From Spirodela intermedia (taxonomy: Eukaryota > Streptophyta > Magnoliopsida > Alismatales > Araceae): a DNA stretch of 64,000 nucleotides. Under the pieces are notes generated by a model. It was not told the DNA's origin and did not search any database. It saw only the letters and a program-made list of their open reading frames with translations. Positions 13,935 to 25,562 of the stretch are shown here, piece by piece (position 1 is the stretch's first letter; every line of letters starts with the position of its first letter). Both the position numbers and the translations under genes were made by a program. Location of the stretch: the NCBI GenBank assembly GCA_902729315.2, contig LR746264.1:7967878-8031877 (forward strand), written 5' to 3'.

Positions 13935-15803
13935 ATGGAGAAGACGGCTCAGTGGTAAGCTCGCTCGCTGTTGTCCTGAAAACCGCATCGGGTCTTCTGA
14001 TAAATGCTCGTTGCAGGGTCATCTCTCAGGGAATTCACTCGGACGTCGTGGTTAAAGTGGGCGATGAGACATATCCCTTGCACAAGGTAAGATTCATCGT
14101 GGTTTTTACGTGAACGAACGAGAAGAACGGAAGAAATTCGATCGAATAAGCTAGTATTTTTCTTCCCGATTCGACGACGTAGATGGTATCAGTAGATGCA
14201 ATGCTCACCGGCGCTTCCCGGAGAGCAGAGAAAGAATATATTCCGGCTGGTGGTGATGAATCGTCTGATTCCTTCGACTTCTACCTCTGATCTTGGGAAT
14301 TTCCCTTCTCTGTTTCGATCTCGGGGATGGACCAGTTCATGCTCGTGGCGAAGAGCGGTTACCTGAGGACGAAGATAATGGAGTCCAATCATTCGGAACA
14401 GACGTGCATCGTCGACATCTCGGAGATTCCCGGCGGCGTCGAGGCCTTCGAGAAGGTGACCAAGTTCTGCTACGGCGTCAACTTCGAGATAACCATCAAC
14501 AACGTCGCGGTCCTGCGGTGCGCCGCCGAGTTCCTGGAGATGAAGGAGATGTACTTTGAGGGCAACCTCGCCAACCGCACAGAGGAATTCCTGAACCGGG
14601 CCGCCATGAAAAGCCTCCCGAGCACCGTTGCCGTGTTGAGATCCTGCGAGAGGCTCCTCCCAATGGCCGAGCAGCTCAACATCGTCCAGAGATGCGTCGA
14701 CGCCTTGAGCATGAAGGTTCGGGAATCACTCGCTCACCATCAAGCAAAATCCAGATCTTCTTCTTCTTCTTCTTCTTCCCGTTCTTTGTCAACAGCGAGT
14801 CTGTGTTTCAGGTCTGCATCGAATCGAAATTCCCAACTCGTTCCCCGGAGGAGTGGTGGGCCTACGAGCTAGCGGGGCTTAGCCCCGCTTTTCTTCAGAA
14901 AACCCTAGCCGCCGTGAAATCCCGAGGCGCCAGCAACGAGGCCCTCGCCATCGCCGTCTCCGCCCACGCAGAGAAGAAAATCCCCGACATCCTCGCCGGC
15001 AAGTCACCGCCGCCGCCCGGCCCCACCTGGGACGACGCTAGAGCGCAGCAGCGCAAGCATCTCGAATCCGTCGTCTCCCTGCTGCCGGACAACGCCCCCT
15101 TCAGCGTCAGCTTCCTCTGCTGCCTCCTCCGAGCCGCCATCTTCCTCGACTCGCCGACCACCTGCCGGAAGGAGCTGGAGAAGAGGATCTCGGCGGCGCT
15201 GGACCAGGCCACCGTGAACGACCTACTGTCCGTCACGCTGGACTACAGTGGCGAGCGCATCGTTGACATGGACAGCGTGAGGAGGGTGGTGGCGGCGTTC
15301 GTCGAGAGGGAGGCTCTCGGCGGCGTCCTGTACGGCGGCGGCGCCGTCTGCTGCTCCGGGACGATGCAGCAGGTGGCGAAGACGGTCGACGCCTTCATTG
15401 GCGAGATCGCCACCGACGAGGACCTCTCCGTCTCCAAGTTCACGGGGATCGCCGGCGTCATCCCCAAGACGGCCAGGCGCTTCGACGACGACCTCTACCG
15501 CGCCATCGACATCTACCTCAAGGTGACTCCTTTTTTCTATCGCGTATTGCGGGCAATTTTGGGTTGGGCCGGTCTGGGCTTGTTTATTAATGGGTTGGGA
15601 GCTGGTTGTCGCCGTAGGCCCACCCGGGACTGGACGAGATCGAGAGGGAGAAGGTGTGCAGCGTGATGGACCCGCTGAAGCTCTCCTACGAGGCCCGCCT
15701 CCACGCGTCGCAGAACAAGAGGCTGCCCCTGCAGATCACGCTCCACGCCATCTACTACGACCAGCTCAACCTGCGGAGTGGCAGCGGCGTCACCACCCCC
15801 GGC

Positions 15804-15844
<41 letters not shown>

Positions 15845-16118
15845 TCTGCGGAGTCAGATAGTGACCGACTCGGCGCTGATCAAGGAGAACGAGGCCCTTC
15901 GGTCGGAGCTCTCCCGTATGAAGATGTACGTCTCCGACATCCAGAAGACGCAGCCGGCCGGCGCTGCCAGAGGGCCCAAGAAACTCACCCTCCTCTCGTC
16001 CTTCTCCAAGACGCTGGGAAAGCTCAACCCTTTCCGGCAGGAGGCCAAGGACACGTCCCACATCGTCGACGGGGCCATGGCGGTCAAGCCCAGGAGGAGG
16101 AGGTTCTCCATCTCTTGA
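13935..16118 (+). CDS. BTB/POZ and NPH3 domain protein
   Basis: Member of the plant NRL (NPH3/RPT2-like) family. These proteins act as substrate adaptors for CUL3 ubiquitin ligases, or as plasma-membrane scaffolds in phototropin and auxin signalling. Five exons: 13935-13954, 14017-14086, 14336-14716, 14812-15522 and 15618-16118, all GT-AG and phase-consistent, giving 560 residues. The BTB domain spans about residues 12-110 (HSDVVVKVGDETYPLHK, then AKSGYLRTKI and EKVTKFCYGVNFEI). The NPH3 domain spans about 180-450 and includes WWAYELAGLSPAFLQK, YRAIDIYLKAHPGLDEIER and CSVMDPLKLSYEARLHASQN. Residues 456-469 are a run of 14 glycines, followed by a coiled-coil-like stretch (LIKENEALRSELSRMK). 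The basic tail ends KPRRRRFSIS. The start is chosen because the short first exon splices in phase into the conserved BTB. I cannot assign the exact NRL subclade. Confidence 0.93.
15801..15842 (+). repeat. (GGC)14 coding trinucleotide repeat
   Basis: Fourteen consecutive glycine codons, all GGC except one GGT, between the end of the NPH3 domain and the C-terminal coiled coil. A pure codon repeat of this kind is prone to length variation between alleles. It probably acts as a flexible linker. Confidence 0.95.
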
Positions 16119-17725
16119 CTGGCCCTCTGATCTCATGTCGCCGATATATATCTTCCAGTGCAGTGTTCTTCGTCCCCAGTACTTTGCTTGATCTAAGTAT
16201 AGAAGAATGTTCGATGAATCGACAGCCACCCTCATCATTACAGAGGACAACAAAACCGGGAGCAACCGGCCGTTTAAAAAATACATTATCTTCAAGAGGG
16301 CAAGCAGATTATTATAATAATCTACCACCCATAATCAGCATCTGGGCCGTATGATTTCCTCATCCACGGCATCATCTCGCACATCTTTCTTGCCCTGTGA
16401 TTCTTGATGCGCCTTCAATGCTCGAGCCCGGACTGTGGGTGCCGCTGGCGGCTGTAGAAGTCATCCTAGAACGCTCCACGAGAATCCGCTCTACCTCCCG
16501 ATTCATCAGAGGAAAAAAAATGATCGACTTTGTTCCACGTGTGCATATAAATCCATCTCCATTCGAGTAAAGTTCATATATCAACAGAGCTCACGGGCGC
16601 CGAATACCCGCCAATGCTTTCCCTCCCGTTGGTTGAGCCTCCGCCGGCTGAGTCACGTGAACGTGCCACCCCCGATACGGCACGTGACAAGTGGTTCAGC
16701 GCGTGGCGCCCCGCTACTCGTTCCCTATGGGGGCCGAGCCACCCGGCATGCAATTCTCGACCACGTGGGCCGCCAGGGGTTCGGTGGGGGGATCACATCA
16801 AGAACCAGACCGCGCCCGCAATGCTACAAGCGCCATCATCGGGGAGTTGCGAGATCGCCGTCAATTGACGGCTCAGTTTTATTTGCCCGTTAATTTCTGA
16901 TTTCCGATTAAATAACGCCCAGAGATCGATCAACGCTCACGTGGGATGTTCTCGTCCCTACGATGAATAGCCTCACGTGGTCCCACGACAAGGGGTCTTT
17001 TTCCAGCCGTGTTGCTCCGGCACTAAGTAGAGGAAGGCTCGTGAGACCAGCACGTTTCAAAATCCCCGTCGACGATGTCGCCATCAGAACCGTCCATTTG
17101 AAATCACGTGGCTATCGCTCTCCGGGAAGCGGCTCCTACCCAGTCAACATCCACGTCGGAACCGCACGATATGGGGGAAGACGGGTGATCAACCGGACCA
17201 CCGGAAGAGTGGCCTATTTGACAAAAGCACCTGCAGGGACACATGGCCTGTTAGGATGTCAGACGTGGATAGATGGTCCATCATCAGATGCCGTCCATTC
17301 TGTGGTGATGCACGGATCAGCGGCTCTGATGGCATGACGGTGGATAACTGCTCCCGCGGTAACCGTTAAACCATGTCCGAGTAAGGCCGCCGTCGTCTTC
17401 TCCGCGAGATCCCAGAGCCAACTGTTGCTGTGCTGCGCCGCCAACCTTTTTCTTTATATGGGGGGTTTCTTCCGTCTTCCGTCCACCCAACCCCCACCAC
17501 CATCTTCCCGGGCCCCAAGAACGCTGAGTTCAATGCTACCTCGTCAGATCTGAGAAGTTTCTGTGCCTCGTGGTTATAAAACTACGGTCAGTCCTGGTCG
17601 ATAGGAGAGAGATGAGAACGCTGACCGAGTAGGGAAGGGACGGATCGAGGCGGAGTCCCGCTGGACTGGCTGAGAATGAGCAGCGGTAGCGGCGGCAGCG
17701 TGGTGTGCTGGGTGGCGGTGCAGAG
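16119..17725. other. Intergenic and leader region before the BPP-like gene
   Basis: Contains the 3' flank of the NPH3-like gene, then the promoter and leader of the BPP-like gene. A TATAT at about 17,455 lies some 270 bp before the main ATG and is a plausible TATA box. A G-box cluster and three uORFs are listed separately. The open frames at 16.4-17.3 kb match nothing I recognise. Confidence 0.5.
16654..17110. promoter_or_regulatory. Cluster of six CACGTG G-box motifs
   Basis: Perfect palindromic CACGTG occurs at 16654-16659, 16681-16686, 16762-16767, 16938-16943, 16974-16979 and 17105-17110. Six copies in 457 bp is far above chance for a 6-mer. G-boxes are bound by bHLH (PIF-type) and bZIP (ABF/HY5-type) factors. 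The cluster lies 616-1,072 bp upstream of the BPP-like start codon and 536-992 bp beyond the NPH3-like stop, so control of the BPP-like gene is the simplest reading. The motif positions are seen directly; the function is inferred. Confidence 0.65.
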
Positions 17726-17729
17726 ATGA
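17533..17729 (+). promoter_or_regulatory. Three upstream ORFs in the BPP-like leader
   Basis: If transcription starts near 17,480, the leader holds three short ORFs before the main ATG at 17726. They are 17533-17553 (6 codons plus stop), 17612-17632 (6 codons plus stop) and 17676-17729 (17 codons plus stop). The stop of the third overlaps the main start as ATGA, a layout associated with reinitiation or reduced main-ORF translation. A leader intron or a later transcription start would change this reading. Confidence 0.5.
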
Positions 17730-20461
17730 TCGGAGGGAGAAATGTTCCGGCGGGGTCTTCGCTGCTCCTGCAGCAGCAGCAGCAGCGGAGAGTTAGGTGC
17801 CTCGCGTTCAGTAAGGGGGATGGTGGAGGTGACGACGGTTTGGATCTGTTCTCGTTGAGTCGCCGGAGCGTCTCGATCGCCGCCGGCGAGGAATCGGACG
17901 GGCAGAACGGTACGGGTGAGGATTCCACCGTCCCCCTTACTTTGTCAAATTTACCTGATTCTCTTGTCGCCGATAGAACAGAGTTTCTCGCGGATCCGTA
18001 GGTCATGCTGTTCCTCCTTGGAAAGGGATAAGGACTAAACAATTTATTTTTTTTGTTGATAGTAACTTTCATTATCATCCGGGGGGACTCCCCACCCACC
18101 CCAGAATTTTAATCTCTAGACTGAAAATCTGTTGAAACGGTGCCGTCCGGCATTTTTCAATAGTTTCTCTGCAATCCACTTTTCTCGGTCGATTGTTCCC
18201 ACGAGCTTTGTTCCTAGATTACTAGCTGATTGGATTTTTGTGAAAATAAAGATTTCCTTGTCGTCATGCTCCTGCTTCCGTTGGTCACTGAGATAAACTT
18301 GCTACCTTTGCTTGCAGTTCCGCCAAATCTTGGAAGGATTTCCGTCGGATCAACAAAATCGGCAAGGAATGGAATAGACGATCTGTTATCTGCCGCAGAC
18401 ATGGGAAAACACGATTACGACTGGTAGGCTCGTAACGCTCTTACTCGATACTTTAGGTATTTACCCTGTTGAGGAACATCTGATTCAATAAATCGGTCGA
18501 AACAATCCCGTGAACTGATCAGTGGTGATCTTAGTGTCGTCGAATTGTGGAGGAATCGATCGGGAAATTATTTTTTTCTGTCTGTTTATCTGTTCATCCT
18601 CGAATAATTCTTCGTCATCAATAACAGGGCTCTGAACCAACGATGATCTTCCGAATTTTTTTTTCCCATAGGCTTTTAACGCCCCCAGGAACTCCTCATG
18701 ATTCATCGCTGGATTTCATGGAGGCCCGGCCGGCCTCAGTAGCTCCAAGAGCCAATCCGTCAGCTAGATCAGCCTCGGCCACCAAAGCCTCAAGGGTACA
18801 AACGCCTTTCTTTCTATCTCGTTGACTATCTACAGTGTTATTTCATCTTAATTGTTTCGCTTATTCATCATCCCGTCCCCCGGACGTGAACTGGTACCAT
18901 GAATCCACGATACTTCTTCCATTTGAATGCTCAGATTTATGTCTTTCCCACTTCTGTTCGAATGATTCATGTCGAATCCGCCGTCGAGCTCACTTTTCAT
19001 CGCCCTTCAATCAACCAAATAGTCAATGCTCTGCAATTTTGTCTATCCATTTCTCTCGAACGGATGGAATCTCAGTCTCCACACCTCTGTTGCAGGTCCC
19101 GGCGCCCGATTCGGAGAGCAAGACTCCAGCGAGGGCGGCGGCCAGGAGCAGCTCAGTGGCACGCGCCTCCATCTTTGCCGCCCACTCCTCCAACGGCTCC
19201 GGCAGAGCATCGGCCCTCAACACGAGTATGGCCTCCGTCACCTCCTCCAGACCATCAACCCCTGGCAGCCGCCCCACCTCATCGTCTGCCTCCAGGCAGA
19301 CCTCCCACCCCATAGCCTCCCGCTCCTCTACCCCCTCCAAGACCAGACCAGCCACCGGCCCTCCTCCTGGCGACAAGCCCCGGCCGGCATACTCCTCCTC
19401 CTCCTCCTCCTCCAGGCCCTCGACTCCGACGGCGCGGCCCCAGCAGCTTTCGAGCCCGAGCTCCCTTGCCGCCCGATCGAGTTGCAGGCCCTCGACTCCT
19501 ACTCGGCGCGCACGCGCGCAGTCTCCAGCTCCTGCTCCAGCTGCCGCGCGCTCGCCGTCCGTCGGCCGGAGCAGCGGCGGCGCCGCTGCCGCTCGGCCGA
19601 GCTCGCCTGCATCATCCGCCAGGCCGCCGCCCCAGCCCGCGGTGCCCCTCGGCTTCCCCCTCGTCGTGACTCCAAACCTGCGGACGAAGGTGCCGGAGAG
19701 GCCGGTCTCCGCCGGCAGGTCGCGCCCGGGCCTCCCGCTGACCGTTCGGGCGAGTCCGGTCCCTGAAACAGCGGCGGCGGCGAGCGCGAGCCGGCGCCAG
19801 TCCCCGTCGAGGTCACGACTGCAGAGCAATGGGCAGGGGTCAACGCGGGACACCGCCGCGCCGAAGGCCACCGCCACCAAGGAGGCAGCGGCGGCGCCTG
19901 CGGCGGCACCCACGGAGAGCACGGGATTCGGGAGGACAATCTCCAGGAAGTCCCTGGACATGGCCCTCAGGCACATGGTAAACTACTGCTGCTCCTGCTC
20001 CTGTTCCTGCTGGTGGCGGTTCCTGTTCGGTTCGACGATCCAACGATGGATGATCATTTTCATGGCTGTTCATCCAGGATATACGGCAAAGCTTGGGAGG
20101 GGGAGTTCGCGGCGCCTCGCTCTTCCCCCAGAGCGTACGTTCATCCGTTCCAAGAATCATCCCCCCTCGAGTCCCAGACATTAAAGTCCCTCTGCTGTAC
20201 GGCGGAGCTAACGCGGAGGGGAGCTCTAATGGCGGCGCCCCGTCGGAGAAAGGGGGCGTCGGCGTCAAGTCTCCGGCGAGGGAGCTGCTCGGGAGGGCGA
20301 TCGGACGGGACATCTATGAGAGCTCCAGGTACGACACTATCCTGCTCAAAGAGGACGTCAGAAACATGAGCTGGCTCCACAGCATCGAGGACAAGTCCGA
20401 CCAAGGCCTCACCTTCGACCTCCGATTAGAGCCACTACCAGAACCCTTCGTCCTCCTCTGA
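17726..20461 (+). CDS. Ser/Pro-rich basic protein, BPP-like (putative microtubule-associated)
   Basis: Plant-specific Ser/Pro/Ala-rich protein of the family containing At2g40070 and At3g09000. Members described as BASIC PROLINE-RICH PROTEINs bind cortical microtubules; that role is taken from the family and not shown here. Five exons: 17726-17915, 18318-18423, 18672-18795, 19096-19977 and 20078-20461, phase-consistent, giving 561 residues. Family hallmarks are DYDWLLTPPGTP (made by joining exons 2 and 3), then ASRVPAPDSESKTPARAA, many SRPSTP/RSSTPS repeats across about residues 150-300, and RKSLDMALRHMDIRQ at the exon 4/5 junction. The C-terminal part (GRDIYESSRYDTILLKED, then MSWLHSIEDK) also matches the family pattern. 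Exon 1 carries a five-glutamine run. The low-complexity middle explains the long shadow frames on both strands. The start is the first in-frame ATG. Confidence 0.87.
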
Positions 20462-21092
20462 AAGCCCCCCACCGCACCCCACATTTTTCTCCTTTTATCT
20501 TCTTACATGGGTCACGCCGCGGTTTCCCCCTTCTTGTTCATACTTCTTTCCCTCTTCCCCGGGTTTCTTCTCTTCGGATGTCTGTACTGTATACGGCTCG
20601 GGCCTGCGTCTATATACAGCCGAGCCGCTCCCATATCTTCTTAGTGGTCCATCTTTCTCTGTGGTTTTCCGCCAAACGCCCTCTCCGACTGAAAACCCAG
20701 ACGCCAATCCAGCCTATTCAACTCAGCCGTGGTGTCTGCTAGGTCAACCGGGCAGGCGTTGACTCATTGATCTGGGAGCATTGACTCTGAGGCTTTTTAG
20801 AAAGACCAAGAGGAGACGACGCCGAAGAAGAAATTTCCACGGGCACCAACGACGAAGTGGACCAAAAATAATGGCAAGCATGTGGAAGGGTCATAAGAGC
20901 AGACTGGCGCAAACAAATTTCAGACCCAATGCTAGCAATCGCAAGCAGTCGCCCAGGCCTAGAAAGTCGGCAGTCGTCGCCATCAACTCGGGTGTCGGCC
21001 TTCTCAATAAAGAATGATAGGCAACGGATTGCACCACAGGCTCCCCCCACCCCACCCTTTACTTCAATGAGAAGTACCCATGAACGAGCTGG
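20462..21092. other. Convergent 3' flanks of BPP-like and ABCI6 genes
   Basis: Tail-to-tail spacer holding the 3' untranslated regions of both neighbours. I see no gene, RNA or repeat in it. Confidence 0.5.
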
Positions 21093-21135
21093 TTATCTGC
21101 TTAGCGTGCAGATGCCGTCCTCCTGGTAAGACCAA
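21093..21135 (-). promoter_or_regulatory. Duplicated copy of the last-exon splice acceptor of ABCI6
   Basis: About 20 nt around the last ABCI6 acceptor (exon begins at 21230) recur downstream in the 3' flank, giving a second pyrimidine-rich acceptor whose exon would begin at 21122. The copy begins with the same GAGGACGGC codons and stays open for nine codons to a TAA at 21095-21093. Splicing the preceding donor to it would replace the final 28 residues with 9. Both acceptors are in the same phase. Use of the copy is not shown. Confidence 0.5.
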
Positions 21136-21143
21136 AAGACCAA

Positions 21144-24100
21144 TCACGCCGCAGAAATCCCTCGGTAGCCCTCTCTCTCAAGCTGCTCAGCCAGAGAAAC
21201 GTCGCCCGTCTTTACGATTTTGCCGTCCTCCTGATAAGACCAGAAACAGTGGGGTGGTAAATAAGAAGAGGTAGAATTGGTGACACCCTATGTCGAAGAG
21301 ATCATGGTAGATAACGCCTGATATCCGAGTCTCTTACCATTATGTGGATATATGTCGGGGAGATGTAGTCCAGGAGGCGCCGATAATGAGTGATCATCAA
21401 GATGGAGTTGCTGGGCGTCAGGAGCGCGTTGACTGCTTTCGCCACGTCCTGTAGGGCGTCGACGTCCAACCCAGAGTCAATCTCATCTAGAATCGCCAAA
21501 TCGGCTTCAAGGACCTGAGGAGCGAATAAGAAAGGGGCAACCCAATGAAGTGCATCAGCATGGATTTTTTTCCCTATTATGGTAAAAAATTGTGCACCTT
21601 TCCAGACATATTAGTCGTACGGTGGACTTGAGAAGAAGTGAAAATTCAACCGGTTACCCAGGTTACCCAGGATACAACATATTCTTAGTAAATTGGCAAC
21701 GACGACAGGTTACCTACCCATTGTTGTTTACCCCGTATTAATGATGATAGAAAAGAGCTAAAGAGACTACTCCGCGGTCAAACTTTGCATTAAAATAAAT
21801 ACATGGAATTGCAATATATGGGATAAGAAAACTAAAATATTCATACCGCAAGTTGCAATATCTCATTGCGCTTCTTTTCACCACCACTAAATCCTTCATT
21901 TACATTTCTGTTCAGAAACTTGGGATCCATATTGACAGCAGAGAGCTTTGGCTGCAAAAACCCAAAAAACTGCAAGAGAAAAACAATTTACCAATCTCGA
22001 ACTGTGTAGAACATATCTGCTAAGTTGGCGGAGTTATACTTCGTTCAGAAACCAGAAATTTAGATATCAGAAGAAAAAAAAATTCCCATGTTGGGTTGCC
22101 AGATAGGCTTTTATGTTCTGAGTCTTCAGGGCTCCCTAGAGCAGAAGCACTGAAACAGTTTACAAGGAGACACTGCCTTCTTAAAGGTTAAAAAGGAAAT
22201 TTCCAAACTGTTGCCCCTCTCTCCAGGTGTCCAAACCACAGAAGGAATCGGCATATCACAACTATTTATCCCCATTACGTGGGCATATACTGTTCCACCA
22301 GGTCATCTCCTATGGCGGATCATCAGGTTACTTCCAATGCAGCATTTCCAGGAACGTTTTCTCACAGACCTCACAAAAAAGATATCCCACCAATCTGCGG
22401 AAGCAACATGTTCATCCTGTTCTGATGACAGGAAGCCTCTTGAGCTGTTGTCTGATGGATCATTTTTTTTTTCTCTTTCAAAAGAAACACAACCCATAGT
22501 AAGTTCCAACCTACACAAAACTCAGCAGCAAACACTGTTGAAAGTTAATCAACCTTTGATCCACATCTCTCCCTCATTTCTTACTCTTTGAAACCTAGAT
22601 CAACACCCTAAAGCTCCGTATAAATCCAGAAGAGGTTCAGTTCTCTTTTTCTGTATTCCTTTTTTTCAACTTAATTAAATATTTAGAGCAGATTCAATCA
22701 GATACTCTCGTTAGAAGCTATTCCAGAGATACGATTGTATAGGCCCAAAAAGGGATAAATGAAGATGTAGATCCTCTTACAAGTAAAGCAAATCTCATTG
22801 ATAACATGGTACAACGAGGAAACAACATCTTTCGTTATTGAAGTAATATCTTTCGCTATATTCCACCACACTGGAAATAGTCTAGAGAAGCACAAAGGAA
22901 TGAATGCTCCACTCTTTCTACAATTATTGTGTATTTTTCTTAAACAAGTAAAGCCCGGATTACTTCTCTTAAATGATTTCATCCACCTCTTGAGGAGTAG
23001 AGTCACCTTGAGCACCATCAGGCCAAAGGAAGAGAGATTAGACGGAAATGGCAGAGACAACATCCAACCCATCTCCTGCAGATAAGGTCTTACCATTCCA
23101 CTCTTCAAGTTTCCAACTAAATTTTGAATAACAGCATACCAATCGTGTCACCTGATCAGTGCATCGAGTAGGAGTAACGCCTGCCTTTGATACCATGAAT
23201 TCTCTGCCATTAGGTTTTCCATAATGCAAGCAATCCTAGGTTGCCATAAAGTTACCACAAATAGATATTCCACCTAATTTATTTATTTATGGCTCTTTTC
23301 AATTGAAAAATCCACGTTTTTGCTATTTTGAATGTCACTTCGTCATGTGATAAACTTGTAGCAATTTATCATCAGACTTGTAATCAAGCTTCTCTTCTGT
23401 CTCCTCGGGAAAAAGAATATAGCTGATTTGATTTGAAGCTCACAAATCTCGAGAAATTTTCTTCAAAGCATCCATTCCCATCAAAACTATCTTATGCCAT
23501 ACTGAAATAACATGATAAATAGAAGTCGATGGCATCAGGACCTGAACAATTTTCTAATGTTCATCCTAAAACTCCAGCCCTAGTTTGATTTTCGTTAAAG
23601 GACTTATAAAGTATTCCTGGCAATCAAAATTTTCAATCAAACTGGCGATTGACAAAACATGGAGTTATTATCTGAATTAAGACCTTCAGAAAAAAACTTA
23701 TCTACTTAGCTTTATAATCAGAACACATACTTCAATTGGAGAAAACTCTGGAAGCCCGCGCTTCTTTCTCCTAGCGTTGCAAGCCATCTGAAGAAAGTCT
23801 ATATTGCTCACACCAGGTATCTCCACTGGGGATTGAAAACTCATAAATAGTCCACCATGAGACCTCTCCTCTGGATCCATATCGAGCAAGTTCTGCCCCT
23901 TGAATTCAACACTCCCGCCTACTACTTCATAGTCTGGATGACCAACAAGAACCTGTAATAAATATAGCGTCAACAGGAATTTTAACATTGAAAAATAACG
24001 AAATGCAACGCGTTCATGAATAGTTTTGTAAAGTTCGAGCATAAGAAAAGTTAAAAAGGGTTTGTAAACTTCCATATGACACTTAAAAATAAAGAATAAC

Positions 24101-25562
24101 AAGCACGACGCGGCGATAACGCACCAACCAATCCATGAACAGAAAATTAAGCCATTTTCACAAAGTTGCCTGATCAGAAATGAATGAAGCACAAAAAATT
24201 CTACCGCGAATTGCACTCAACCTGATTTGAGAGTTTCCAACAAAAACTCCAAAATTCTCATAAACTTGAATCGTTGCACTGAAAGTTCAGCTCTAAAGCT
24301 TCTACAGGGGACATGCGTTACATGTTTCCTTAAAATACTCGTTTCAAGTACCACAAAGAGCAAGATGTGAAGACTTATTCACAGCTTCTCGAGGCTACTT
24401 CCGATTAGGCTGTTCAGATGAATTTTCATAGAAGCCAAGTGGATGAATACTAATTATCCCGTTTCCTGTTCTTCCCATATCCTTGGCTACTGAGCGTCGT
24501 CACTAGTAATTACTCCATTCAACTGCTACAAAGTTTCCTCTGTTTCCCGAAACAGCTACATCTCGTTTATACCTTTTTAAAAACTTTCATCTTCCATGTT
24601 CAGTTCTGGACATGAGAGGGAGTGGTAATGAAGAAGATTTTGAATCCCGACTTTTTATCCCAACGTCATTCATAAGCGTCCACTTTCTTCCACCAGTGTA
24701 CCAGGGCCGATTTGGGTTTTCTCCGTTGTTTCACAAAAAACACAAATAGGCGGACGAGATAAAAAAAAATGAGTCATTTCTGGTTCTACCACTGGACATG
24801 ACCGGAAGGGGGTTGTTTACTGAAATCAGAAATAAATATTTGAATAAATTAAATAAAAAATTAACATAAAAAGTTGGCCTAGCTCAGACAAACCCACCTT
24901 AGAGAACGTGCTCTTTCCAGAACCGTTCTTTCCCATGATTGCATGAACCTGTGGATTTCAAAGACATTTAGAGAGGAACGTAAACATCATACCAACGATA
25001 AATCCAAAGCAATAAATTATGGTGTATGAGTCACTATGCCAATGCCCATAAGCGAAGTCCAACGAACTGCACCACCGTCAATTACCGTTTAAAAGAGAGA
25101 AAATGACAGTCATGTCAACGGAGGAACACCGAATTTTGTCAATCGGCGAGAGCGCCACTGAGAATTGGTAAAACGATTTCAATTGACGGAGAAGAGCGGG
25201 GGGTGTGCGAACCGAACCTCGCCCTCGCGGATTGTGAGATTTATCCCGCGTAATACCATCTGCTTAGACTCCGCAATCACGGCTTTCAGGTCTTTCACCT
25301 CCAGAAGAACTGTTGGGGAACCAGACTGCAGGCGACTTCCATCCGTCGCAGTGGAATCGACAGCAAGGGTCGCTCTGGCCGGTTGATACCGATCAAGGAT
25401 ACAGACCGAGCGTGAACGCGAAGATGTGAGGGCTTGAGTCGCGAAAACTACCGGCGACGGGGAAAGCACCCGAAGACAAGGGGACGAGGAAGTCGCAGTC
25501 GAGCAAGAGGATGAAGGAAAAGAGGGGCAGAGGAGGGACGGCCGAGCGACGGCGGGAGCCAT
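21144..25562 (-). CDS. ABCI6: Plastid SufC-type ABC ATPase (ABC transporter I family member 6)
   Basis: Soluble ABC ATPase of the chloroplast SUF iron-sulfur cluster assembly machinery, working with SufB and SufD. Six exons in transcription order: 25562-25218, 24948-24898, 23952-23731, 21969-21847, 21514-21338 and 21230-21144, all GT-AG and in phase 0, giving 334 residues, close to the usual plant length. The first ~60 residues are Ser/Ala/Pro-rich, as in a transit peptide. The ATPase core starts at [16 protein letters not shown]. Walker A is GKNGSGKST (121-129), Q-loop [12 protein letters not shown] (Gln172), signature FSGGEKKR (233-240), Walker [13 protein letters not shown] (Glu258) and H-loop MITHY (His290). 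All catalytic residues are present. The long intron 21970-23730 shows no gene. Five TTGACT motifs lie upstream. Confidence 0.95.

Noticed and set aside
15537-16354. Minus-strand (263 codons) and plus-strand (254 codons) frames over the NPH3-like last exon
   Set aside because: Poly-Ala/poly-Arg translations of the GGC repeat and shadows of the true frame, which has family motifs and splices in phase.
19023-19976. 317-codon minus-strand frame and a 246-codon plus-strand frame
   Set aside because: Shadows of the low-complexity, GC-rich fourth exon of the BPP-like gene.
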